Assembly (NCBI RefSeq): GCF_030767025.1
Contig: NZ_JASITE010000016.1
Coordinates: 62,001 to 126,000 of the forward strand
Length of the DNA stretch: 64,000 nucleotides
Reading direction: 5' to 3'
Source of the DNA: Nocardia sp. CC227C
Lineage (GTDB): Bacteria > Actinomycetota > Actinomycetes > Mycobacteriales > Mycobacteriaceae
Positions 1 through 7,127 of this stretch are shown here, piece after piece. The stretch's first letter is position 1; each line of letters begins with the position of its first letter. The position numbers and the translations under genes are program-made. The notes beneath the pieces are model-generated. The model did not search any database, was not told where the DNA came from, and was given only the letters and a program-made list of their open reading frames with translations.

Positions 1-2
1 CG

Positions 3-293
3 ACGCTCGGCTCCGTGGACGACCCGAACGTGACCGTGGTCGACAGCGATCCCGTCGAACTGGTGCGACGGTTGAAGAAGGAAGCGGGCAAGAACATATG
101 GCTGTGCGGCGGCGGCAAGCTGGCGGGGCAACTCGTCGACGAGATCGACGAGCTGATCATCAAGAGCTATCCGGTGATCGCGGGGACCGGTATCCCGGCG
201 TTCACCGGCAGCTTCACTCCGACCCGGTTCCGGCCCGCTCAGCGGCGGGAATTCGACAACGGGGCGCAGGTCACCTGGTTCAACCGGGCGTGA
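3..293 (+). CDS. Dihydrofolate reductase family protein (RibD C-terminal fold), 5' truncated by the window edge
   Basis: The reading frame is open from the first bases and stops at TGA 291-293. A GTG at 15 is in frame, but the sequence before it is also open, so the gene very probably begins outside the window. The translated part holds the C-terminal half of the RibD_C/DHFR-like fold: the glycine run in IWLCGGGKLAGQLV, then DEIDELIIKSYPVIAGTGIPAF, which is characteristic of the small YwjB/YyaP-type actinobacterial reductases. These are putative NADPH-dependent reductases; the substrate of this one is unknown. It converges on the YjbQ gene with 9 bases between the two stops. Confidence 0.8.
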   Translation, partial: TLGSVDDPNVTVVDSDPVELVRRLKKEAGKNIWLCGGGKLAGQLVDEIDELIIKSYPVIAGTGIPAFTGSFTPTRFRPAQRREFDNGAQVTWFNRA

Positions 294-302
294 CCCGTGA
301 GG

Positions 303-722
303 TCACGCCGGATCGGCGAGGAAGGAGAGCCGTATCTTCCGGGTCGGGTTATCGACGTTGAGGTCGACGAACGCGACGGACTGCCAGGTGCCCAGCGCCA
401 CCGCGCCGCCGAGCACCGGCACCGTGGCGTAGGGCGGGATCAGCGCGGGCATGACGTGCGAACGGCCGTGCCCGCGCGATCCGTGCGCGTGCCGCCAGCG
501 GTCGTCGGCCGGCAGCAGATCGCGCAGCGCGGCCAGCAGATCGTCATCGCTGCCCGCACCCAGTTCCATGATCGCGATACCGGCCGTGGCGTGCGGCACG
601 AAGATGTGCAGCAGTCCGTCGCCGCCGCCCGCGGCATCGCGTAGGAACTCCTCGCACAGCCCGGTGATGTCGTGCACCGCCTCGCTGTGCCCGGTCTTCA
701 GCTCGAGCATCGTGCTCTTCAT
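303..722 (-). CDS. YjbQ / UPF0047 family protein
   Basis: 139 aa, the normal length for the YjbQ family, whose members have been described as secondary thiamine-phosphate synthase-like proteins; their main physiological role remains unclear. Family marks visible are the HIFVPHATAGIAIMELG block (residues about 39-55, with the conserved histidine and T-A-G), the D-D-R-W-R-H-A-H segment near 73-80, and the carboxy-terminal V-L-G-G-A-V-A-L-G-T-W-Q block. In this family the conserved histidines lie in a metal/anion-binding pocket. The start is ATG at 722. It is divergent from ask, separated by a 273-bp non-coding interval that should hold both promoters. Confidence 0.85.
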   Translation of the reverse strand: MKSTMLELKTGHSEAVHDITGLCEEFLRDAAGGGDGLLHIFVPHATAGIAIMELGAGSDDDLLAALRDLLPADDRWRHAHGSRGHGRSHVMPALIPPYATVPVLGGAVALGTWQSVAFVDLNVDNPTRKIRLSFLADPA

Positions 723-995
723 GGATCGCCCTCCCGAATCCGCTCATCGCCATGGTCCCGCCGGACCGTGTTCTCGCCAATAGAGGCTATGCATGAAACC
801 CGGTCGCGTGGTCGCGACCGCACCGGTGACGGGCGGGTGCCGCCGTACCCGCGTCACCACCGAAGTCAATCTGTTCGTCATATTCGCGCGGCATTACATG
901 GGTCACAGGCGGGAGGTAGGCGCAAAACCCCTGGACGCTCATCGGTAGGCTGGGTGCTCGATAGCAGCAATTTGTCGATCTTGGAGGATTCCACC

Positions 996-2261
996 GTGGC
1001 TCTCGTCGTTCAGAAGTACGGAGGATCTTCGCTCGAATCGGCCGAGCGCATCCGACGCGTCGCTGAGCGGATCGTCGAGACCAAGAAGCAGGGCCACGAC
1101 GTCGTGGTCGTCTGCTCCGCCATGGGTGACACCACCGACGAGCTCCTCGATCTCGCCCAGCAGGTGGCCCCCGCGCCGCCCGCCCGCGAGATGGACATGC
1201 TCCTCACCGCCGGTGAGCGTATCTCGAACGCGCTGGTGGCCATGGCCATCCATTCGCTCGGCGCGGAGGCCCGCTCCTTCACCGGCTCCCAGGCCGGTGT
1301 CGTCACCACCGGTGCGCACGGCAACGCGCGCATCATCGACGTGACGCCGGGTCGCCTGCGCGAGGCCCTCGACGAGGGTGTCATCGTGCTGGTGGCCGGA
1401 TTCCAGGGTGTCTCCCAGGACAGTCGGGACGTGACCACGCTGGGTCGCGGCGGTTCCGACACCACCGCGGTCGCGCTGGCCGCCGCGCTCGAGGCCGATG
1501 TCTGCGAGATCTACACCGATGTGGACGGCGTGTTCACCTCGGACCCGCGCATCGTCCCCGATGCGCAGAAGCTCGAACAGGTCTCCTACGAGGAGATGCT
1601 GGAACTGGCCGCGACCGGGGCCAAGGTGCTCATGCTGCGGTGTGTGGAGTACGCGCGCCGCTACAACGTGCCCGTGCATGTGCGCTCGTCTTACACCGAC
1701 AAGGTGGGCACCTACATTTACGGATCGATGGAGGACATCCCCTTGGAGAAAGCAATCCTCACCGGCGTCGCGCACGACCGCAGCGAGGCCAAGGTGACCG
1801 TCGTCGGCATTCCGGACGAGCCGGGCTACGCCGCCAAGGTGTTCCGCGCGGTCGCCGATGCCGAGATCAATATCGACATGGTGTTGCAGAACATCTCGAA
1901 GGTGGAGACCGGCAAGACCGACATCACCTTCACCCTGCCCAAGAGCGAGGGTCCGCGCGCCGTGGAGCTGCTGACCAAGCGGCAGGGCGAGATCAACTTC
2001 TCCCAGGTGGTGTACGACGACCACATCGGCAAGGTGTCCCTGGTGGGTGCGGGTATGAAGTCGCACCCGGGCGTCACCGCCACCTTCTGTGAGTCGCTCG
2101 CGGACGCGGGCATCAATATCGACCTCATCTCGACCTCCGAGATCCGCATCTCCGTGCTGGTCAAGGACACCGACCTGGACGAGGCCGTGCAGGTGCTGCA
2201 CCGCGCCTTCGATCTGGGCGGCGACGAGGTGGCGGTCGTGCACGCGGGAACGGGGCGCTGA
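996..2261 (+). CDS. ask: Aspartate kinase
   Basis: Phosphorylates L-aspartate, the first step of the lysine, threonine, methionine and diaminopimelate pathway. The start is the GTG at 996, preceded by GGAGG at 983-987; this gives 421 aa, the usual mycobacterial length, and the kinase motif VQKYGGSS sits right at the N-terminus as expected. The kinase domain covers residues about 1-240 (GRGGSDTTAVALA near 151, then EIYTDVDGVFTSDPRIV). Two ACT domains follow, with ITFTLPKSEG and the LISTSEIRISVLV block of feedback-regulated enzymes. The open frame extends upstream to 672, but that part does not resemble the family. It lies 81 bases before asd and is very probably co-transcribed with it. Confidence 0.97.
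   Translation: MALVVQKYGGSSLESAERIRRVAERIVETKKQGHDVVVVCSAMGDTTDELLDLAQQVAPAPPAREMDMLLTAGERISNALVAMAIHSLGAEARSFTGSQAGVVTTGAHGNARIIDVTPGRLREALDEGVIVLVAGFQGVSQDSRDVTTLGRGGSDTTAVALAAALEADVCEIYTDVDGVFTSDPRIVPDAQKLEQVSYEEMLELAATGAKVLMLRCVEYARRYNVPVHVRSSYTDKVGTYIYGSMEDIPLEKAILTGVAHDRSEAKVTVVGIPDEPGYAAKVFRAVADAEINIDMVLQNISKVETGKTDITFTLPKSEGPRAVELLTKRQGEINFSQVVYDDHIGKVSLVGAGMKSHPGVTATFCESLADAGINIDLISTSEIRISVLVKDTDLDEAVQVLHRAFDLGGDEVAVVHAGTGR
1728..2261 (+). CDS. Probable internal in-frame start giving the regulatory (beta) subunit of aspartate kinase
   Basis: ATG 1728 is codon 245 of ask and begins MEDIPLEKAILTGV. In Corynebacterium and mycobacteria the beta subunit of aspartate kinase is made from the same gene at an ATG in the equivalent MEDIP segment and consists of the two ACT domains. 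The sequence around this ATG is conserved with those enzymes. The upstream Shine-Dalgarno is weak: only GGA at 1722, with AAGGTGGG too far away at 1701. The product would be 177 aa. The assignment rests on family knowledge more than on local signals. Confidence 0.45.
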   Translation: MEDIPLEKAILTGVAHDRSEAKVTVVGIPDEPGYAAKVFRAVADAEINIDMVLQNISKVETGKTDITFTLPKSEGPRAVELLTKRQGEINFSQVVYDDHIGKVSLVGAGMKSHPGVTATFCESLADAGINIDLISTSEIRISVLVKDTDLDEAVQVLHRAFDLGGDEVAVVHAGTGR

Positions 2262-2342
2262 CATGAGCGGGTCAAGCGCGCAGGCGGCAGCGGAGCGTAA
2301 CCACGGAGCGCTCCCGATCATGTCGAAAGGACACTGAGCACA

Positions 2343-3377
2343 ATGGGTGTACGCGTAGGTGTCGTCGGCGCGACCGGTCAGGTCGGCGCCGTTATGCGGA
2401 AGCTGTTGGAAGAGCGTGATTTCCCGGCCGACCAGGTGCGGTTCTTCGCGTCCTCGCGCTCGGCGGGCAAGACCCTGCCGTGGCGCGGCACCGAGATCGT
2501 GATCGAGGACGCCGAGACGGCGGACCCGACCGGGCTGGATATCGCGCTGTTCTCGGCCGGTGCCACCATGTCCCGGGTGCAGGCCCCGCGCTTCGCGGCG
2601 GCCGGTGTCACGGTCATCGACAACTCCTCGGCCTGGCGCAAGGATCCCGAGGTGCCGCTGGTCGTCTCCGAGGTGAACCCGGAGCAGACCCGGAACCTGC
2701 CCAAGGGCATCATCGCCAACCCCAACTGCACCACCATGGCCGCCATGCCGGTGCTGAAGGTGCTGCACGACGAAGCCGGACTCCAGCGCCTCATCGTGTC
2801 CAGCTACCAGGCGGTGTCGGGCTCCGGCCTGGCCGGTGTGGAGGAACTGGCCTCGCAGGTGCGCGCGGTCATCGACGATGCCGAGAAGCTGACCCACGAC
2901 GGTTCGGCCGTGGACTTCCCCGCGCCGAACAAGTACGTCGCGCCCATCGCCTTCGACGTGATCCCGCTGGCGGGTTCGCTGGTCGACGACGATTCCGGCG
3001 AGACCGACGAGGACCAGAAGCTGCGCAACGAGTCCCGCAAGATCCTGGGCCTGCCGGAGCTCGCGGTGAGCGGCACCTGTGTGCGCGTCCCGGTCTTCAC
3101 GGGCCACTCGCTGTCCATCAATGCCGAGTTCGCGCAACCGCTCTCGGTCGAGCGCGCCACCAAGCTGCTGGAGAACGCCCCGGGCGTCAAGCTGGTGGAC
3201 GTCCCCACCCCGCTGCAGGCGGCCGGTATCGACGAATCCCTGGTCGGCCGCATCCGACAGGATCCGGGCGTCCCCGACGGCCGCGGTCTGGCCCTGTTCA
3301 TCTCGGGTGACAACCTGCGCAAGGGCGCGGCGCTCAACACCATCCAGATCGCCGAGGTGCTGCTCCAGGACCGCTGA
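2343..3377 (+). CDS. asd: Aspartate-semialdehyde dehydrogenase
   Basis: Reduces aspartyl-4-phosphate to aspartate semialdehyde with NADPH, the step after aspartate kinase. 344 aa, full length. It shows the N-terminal nucleotide-binding GATGQVG (residues 9-15), the catalytic cysteine in NPNCTTMAAMPVL (about 129), and the active-site histidine region VFTGHSLSINAEF near 246-258. ATG 2343 is preceded by AAAGGA at about 2324-2329. A 24-codon open frame (2263-2337, ATG to TGA) fills most of the gap after ask and stops 5 bases before this ATG, so translation could be coupled; that is speculative. A hairpin follows the stop. Confidence 0.97.
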   Translation: MGVRVGVVGATGQVGAVMRKLLEERDFPADQVRFFASSRSAGKTLPWRGTEIVIEDAETADPTGLDIALFSAGATMSRVQAPRFAAAGVTVIDNSSAWRKDPEVPLVVSEVNPEQTRNLPKGIIANPNCTTMAAMPVLKVLHDEAGLQRLIVSSYQAVSGSGLAGVEELASQVRAVIDDAEKLTHDGSAVDFPAPNKYVAPIAFDVIPLAGSLVDDDSGETDEDQKLRNESRKILGLPELAVSGTCVRVPVFTGHSLSINAEFAQPLSVERATKLLENAPGVKLVDVPTPLQAAGIDESLVGRIRQDPGVPDGRGLALFISGDNLRKGAALNTIQIAEVLLQDR

Positions 3378-3396
3378 CGCGGCGGGTGGACACCGA

Positions 3397-3424
3397 GCCG
3401 TCCGATCCAGGAGGGTCGGACGGC
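3397..3424 (+). terminator. Hairpin terminator after asd
   Basis: GCCGTCCGA (3397-3405) pairs perfectly with TCGGACGGC (3416-3424) around a 10-base loop, beginning 20 bases after the asd stop. There is no long T-tract, as is usual in actinobacteria. Confidence 0.6.
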
Positions 3425-3598
3425 TGCTCGTCTCTAGCGGCTCGCGTCGAACGGGATGCTCTGCGCGAGTATCTGATTCGACACCGGCATGCACTACGCT
3501 TGATAGCGCAATGCCTACGGTGGTGTCTGCCATGCTGAGGGGGGTCATGCGGGTACGTAGTCTGAGGGGATGGGATTACGGGACGGCGGGGGCTTGAC

Positions 3599-4234
3599 TT
3601 GTCTCGCCCGAAGCCGACTCCGCTCTTCCATTTCACGCATATCGACCACCTGCAGACGCTCGTCGCGTGTGGCTTGCTGGCAGACGCCTACGCCCAGCAA
3701 GCTGGCTGTATCAGATATGAAGCTGGCAACCAGGGCATCAAGCGGAAGCGCCGGAGCCGATCGGTCCCCATTGGGCCGCAAGGTGTCGTCGCGGACTACG
3801 TGCCGTTCTACTTCGCACCCAGAAGCCCGATGATGTTCTCGATACACATGAACAACGTGGAGACCTACGGAGGGTGCGACAGCGACCTCATCTATCTACA
3901 GACAACCGTCGAAGACCTGGTCGCGCACGGTTCGAAGCTGGTGTTTACCGACCGGAACGCCACGCTGGAGGTGTGCAGGTTCTCGGATGATCTCGCATCC
4001 CTCGACTCGATGATCGACTGGCCACTGATGAGGGCGCGTATCTGGAAGAACACAGAGGACGATCAGGAGCGCCGAGAGCGGCGAATGGCTGAGTGTCTCG
4101 TGCACGGTCACGTACCTTGGTCAGCTATCAGTGAGATCGCCGTACACAGCAAGCAACACGCAGACAACATCAACCGGACGGGTAGCCTGGGAAACAGACC
4201 ATCCGTTTCTGTCAGACGCAACTGGTACTTCTAG
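3599..4234 (+). CDS. darT: DarT-type DNA ADP-ribosyltransferase toxin (DUF4433)
   Basis: 211 aa, the normal DarT size. DarT toxins attach ADP-ribose from NAD+ to thymidine in single-stranded DNA and block replication. Family marks are the N-terminal LFHFTHIDHL (residues 9-18), the basic NAD-binding segment IKRKRRSR followed by VVADYVPFYFAPRSPMMF (about 47-80), and the catalytic glutamate in RRMAECLV (Glu165). The start is TTG 3599; another in-frame start with a better ribosome-binding site was not seen. It ends 3 bases before darG, the standard toxin-first operon. The DNA is visibly less GC-rich than ask-asd and the gene sits as a two-gene insert between asd and a DUF1275 gene, which suggests acquisition. 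Confidence 0.92.
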   Translation: MSRPKPTPLFHFTHIDHLQTLVACGLLADAYAQQAGCIRYEAGNQGIKRKRRSRSVPIGPQGVVADYVPFYFAPRSPMMFSIHMNNVETYGGCDSDLIYLQTTVEDLVAHGSKLVFTDRNATLEVCRFSDDLASLDSMIDWPLMRARIWKNTEDDQERRERRMAECLVHGHVPWSAISEIAVHSKQHADNINRTGSLGNRPSVSVRRNWYF

Positions 4235-4237
4235 CAT

Positions 4238-5770
4238 ATGGAGTCGTTCGCCGTGATCACTCAGGCCACAGGCAACCTGCTCCGCGCCGACACGGATGCG
4301 TTGGTGAATACAGTTAACACCGTCGGTGTGATGGGCAAAGGTATCGCATTGCAGTTCCGCCGCGCGTATCCGGAGATGTTCCAGGCGTATCAACAGGCCT
4401 GTGAGCGTGGCGAGGTCCGTGTCGGCAAGATGTATGTTTGGGAAACCGGCGCGCTAGAAGGCCCTCGGTACATCATCAACTTTCCGACAAAGCGGCATTG
4501 GCGTGCACGATCGCGGGTAGAGCACATCAAGGTCGGTCTCGAAGACCTTGTCGCGGTGATCGGCGATCTGGGCATCACCTCCATCGCTATCCCACCCCTG
4601 GGGTGCGGTAACGGCGGATTAGCTTGGTCACAGGTCGAGCCGTTGATCGTTTCCGCACTCCAGCCGTTGGCGAGCCTCGACGTACGCCTCTATCCTCCGG
4701 GCGATACACCCGCTGCTGGTGACATGGTGAACGCGACTCCTCGGCCTGATATGACGGTTGGTCGAGCAGCGCTGATCGTACTTCTGAGTCGGTACTTGCG
4801 AAATGCCCTCGAGGTGACCCCGCTCGAAATTCAGAAGTTGATGTACTTCCTGCAGGTGGTCGGTGAACCCCTGAGGCTGGAGTTCTCCAAGGGGCGCTAC
4901 GGGCCGTACGCCGATAATTTGCGACATGTACTAATTCTGGTCGAAGGTCATTTTCTTACCGGCTACGGCGATGGTTCCTCGCGGACCTTGGAGGCCGCAT
5001 CGGTACGACCGCTTGCTGGGGCGACTGAGCAAGCTTCCCTGGTACTGGCGGATCGACCTGCAACGCGTCAGCGAATCGCTTTGGTAGACAATATTATTGA
5101 CGGCTTCGAGTCGATGTACGGCATGGAGTTGCTGTCGACTGTCCATTGGCTTGTAACGCACGACCGCGGCGCTGCCATGGATTGGCGGGTGGCCGCCGAT
5201 CTGGTGCGGGAGTGGACTCCTCGTAAAGCTGAGATGTTCACGGATGACCACGTCAAATCAGCCTGGGAACGGCTGCGTCAGTATGGCTTGACGTCCTGCG
5301 GCACGACGATCGATACCGTCTTGCACGGTGCTGCAGCCGCACCTCGGGAGCGGAGGGTTGTATCGGAGCAGGTCCTTCGAGGTGAGTTGGGAGCCAGGCT
5401 CGTCGAGATGATCGGTCGGTCTGGCTTCCCGTGGTCGGATATTGCGGTCATCACGTCGACGATGGGTGAGGCTGAGCAACTGCAGCGAGTCCTCGATCAT
5501 GCCTGCATACCGACACTGTCTCTCGACAAGTTCGACGGGACGTACCAGAACGCGGTGAAGGTGGGAACAGTGCGCCGCGCGATCGGGGCTGAGTTCGCGG
5601 CCGTGTTCCATCCGACGCCCGCGGTTCCCCAGTCGGCTGACCAGCTGACGACCGATGAGCGAACGGCGGCGGAACTCGCAGCGCGGCAGGCATCAGCCGC
5701 AATGACCCGTGCGCGTGACTACCTCTGGGTGGGAATTGTCAAGGATGAGGACTCCCGTGAACTGACGTAG
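4238..5770 (+). CDS. darG: DarG-type antitoxin: macrodomain, DarG C-terminal domain, plus an extra helicase-like C-terminus
   Basis: 510 aa, well above the roughly 350 aa I would expect for DarG. Residues 1-155 are a macrodomain that removes ADP-ribose from DNA: ALVNTVNTVGVMGKGIALQF (21-40), NFPTKRHW with the conserved catalytic lysine (Lys85), and PPLGCGNGGL (119-128). Residues about 172-355 are the DarG C-terminal domain (SocA/DUF4065-like: LEIQKLMYFLQ, then FSKGRYGPYADNLRH), which in characterised pairs binds DarT. Residues about 380-505 look like the C-terminal part of a superfamily I (UvrD/Rep-like) helicase: DIAVITSTMGEAEQLQRVL (motif IV-like), VKVGTVRRAIGAEFAAVF (motif V-like) and AAMTRARDYLWVG (motif VI-like). 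No Walker A or B motif is present, so it cannot be an active helicase alone. It follows darT by 3 bases. Confidence 0.9.
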   Translation: MESFAVITQATGNLLRADTDALVNTVNTVGVMGKGIALQFRRAYPEMFQAYQQACERGEVRVGKMYVWETGALEGPRYIINFPTKRHWRARSRVEHIKVGLEDLVAVIGDLGITSIAIPPLGCGNGGLAWSQVEPLIVSALQPLASLDVRLYPPGDTPAAGDMVNATPRPDMTVGRAALIVLLSRYLRNALEVTPLEIQKLMYFLQVVGEPLRLEFSKGRYGPYADNLRHVLILVEGHFLTGYGDGSSRTLEAASVRPLAGATEQASLVLADRPATRQRIALVDNIIDGFESMYGMELLSTVHWLVTHDRGAAMDWRVAADLVREWTPRKAEMFTDDHVKSAWERLRQYGLTSCGTTIDTVLHGAAAAPRERRVVSEQVLRGELGARLVEMIGRSGFPWSDIAVITSTMGEAEQLQRVLDHACIPTLSLDKFDGTYQNAVKVGTVRRAIGAEFAAVFHPTPAVPQSADQLTTDERTAAELAARQASAAMTRARDYLWVGIVKDEDSRELT

Positions 5771-5789
5771 CAGGAGCTAGGCTCCACAT

Positions 5790-6503
5790 TCACTCCGTCG
5801 CCAGTGGGCCGTGCCGGTCCAGGTGCAGGTAGGTGTAGACGGTGGTGATCAGGCAGACGATGGTCGCCAGCAGCAGGAGCCCGAGGCCGTCGGTGACCAT
5901 GTTCATGAGTCCGCCGATGAGCCCGCCCAGCAGGAATGACGACCAGATCAGGAAGTGGCCCAGCCAGGCGGCGGCGGTGGTAGCGCCCGCGAGGTGGCGT
6001 TCGAGCCCCTGCCCCATTTTCACCAGGGCACCGGTGAAGTAGGTGATCGGCACCGACACCTCCCCGTTCTTCACGAACGAGGTGTTCAGCGCCCCGGTGC
6101 CGAAGGCCACGAACAGGATCGGCACCAGTTCGATGTCCGGCGCTCCGGCGGGTGTCTCCGTGCAGTAGTCGATGACCGTGGCGATGGCGAGGCTCGCCGT
6201 GGTGAGCAGTGTCGGCCCGTGCGGATGCTGGTGCCAGAAGTGCCGTCGGCACCAGGACGCCACGAATACTCCGGCCACGAAACTGACGATGAGCAGGACG
6301 GCGGCCAACGCCATGGAACTGCGCCCGTCGAACCAGTTCACGACGGCGCGCTCGGAGTTGCCGGTCATGAAGGTGACGAAGTAGCCCTCGGTGTGCAGGA
6401 GTGCCGCCGCACCGATGACACCGGCCATGGCCGCGAGCACCCAGGACAGCCGTGCTTCCGCGTCGAACATGCCCGCGTAGGGGCTGTCATCCGTTTCCGG
6501 CAC
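5790..6503 (-). CDS. DUF1275 (YoaK-like) integral membrane protein
   Basis: 237 aa with about six hydrophobic segments (residues about 20-45, 60-85, 98-112, 125-140, 165-190 and 205-228). It carries the DUF1275 features: an N-terminal helix followed by TEGYFVTFMTGNSER, and the middle ALNTSFVKNGEVSVPITYFTGALVKMGQ, very typical of the family. The function is unknown; transport has been suggested for relatives. The GTG start at 6503 has GGAAGGAG upstream (about 6513-6520). It is convergent with darG, only 19 bases apart, so it marks the first gene right of the toxin-antitoxin insert. Confidence 0.88.
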   Translation of the reverse strand: MPETDDSPYAGMFDAEARLSWVLAAMAGVIGAAALLHTEGYFVTFMTGNSERAVVNWFDGRSSMALAAVLLIVSFVAGVFVASWCRRHFWHQHPHGPTLLTTASLAIATVIDYCTETPAGAPDIELVPILFVAFGTGALNTSFVKNGEVSVPITYFTGALVKMGQGLERHLAGATTAAAWLGHFLIWSSFLLGGLIGGLMNMVTDGLGLLLLATIVCLITTVYTYLHLDRHGPLATE

Positions 6504-6644
6504 AGGTAGAGCTCCTTCCGGGGGATGTGAGCGCTACCAGTCTTACCGATGCATCCTGAGAATCAGCTGTCGCCAGGCTGCATTGCTAGCAAGTTGCTAT
6601 CAATCGGTGGGTGAGTGGGGGTGAATGTGAATCGGAGAATTCGG

Positions 6645-6857
6645 TCATCTGGGCGATGCCCGATGTGCCGGAGAGTTTCCTTTCGCGGTGCGCGCCGAGA
6701 GGACTCCCTCGCGCTCCAGGCGGGCGGTGATGTTCTGTACCGTCGGTCCCTCGCCGAAGCCGGAATACTTGGTGGTCGTCACCGCGCAGGCCGCGAACCA
6801 CATTGCGGCACCACCGATTCCGAGTCCGAGTAGGAAGAACCACAGTTCGCCGGGCAT
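6645..6857 (-). CDS. Small single-pass membrane protein of unknown function
   Basis: 70 aa. ATG 6857 is chosen over an upstream in-frame start at 6905 because a good ribosome-binding site (GAGGTG, complement of 6861-6866) lies just before it. The product begins MPGELWFFLLGLGIGGAAMWFAACAV, one membrane helix at residues about 5-26, followed by a short polar tail (KYSGFGEGPTVQNITARLEREG). I recognise no family. It is divergent from the XRE regulator gene at 7128 and shares the intergenic region with it. Confidence 0.6.
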   Translation of the reverse strand: MPGELWFFLLGLGIGGAAMWFAACAVTTTKYSGFGEGPTVQNITARLEREGVLSARTAKGNSPAHRASPR

Positions 6858-7025
6858 GCTCACCTCTTGACGTCCGTATCGTCCCTGTCGATCGACAGCT
6901 CCCACCTATGACGTTAAACACAGAAAAATTGCGGTGCAATAAGAAAAATCCATGTTCCATACTGTGCGCCGTAAGCTCGCCCGGTCTGCAATCCTTGTCG
7001 GCAGATCCGATCGGAAGGAGTGAGC

Positions 7026-7088
7026 ATGGATTCGTTACGGAGGCGCTGCGGGATCTGCCGGGCGCACACATCGATCCTCTGGCGGTGA
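7026..7088 (+). CDS. Possible 20-aa leader peptide upstream of the XRE regulator gene
   Basis: ATG 7026 has a near-ideal Shine-Dalgarno (GGAAGGAG, 7013-7020, 5 bases before the ATG). It opens a 20-codon frame, MDSLRRRCGICRAHTSILWR, that stops at 7086-7088, 39 bases before the GTG of the next gene. The strong start signal in front of so short a frame, with three arginines and two cysteines, is what would be expected of a translated leader (attenuator) peptide. It could also be chance. No function is claimed. Confidence 0.35.
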   Translation: MDSLRRRCGICRAHTSILWR

Positions 7089-7127
7089 TCGCCGGGAAAG
7101 CCCATCAGGTAGAAGGAGTTTGACCCG

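Noticed and set aside
939..3548. 869-codon open frame on the minus strand across ask and asd
   Set aside because: It is the antisense of two certain genes, open only because of GC-rich third positions; the translation is His/Arg/Gly-rich with no domain.
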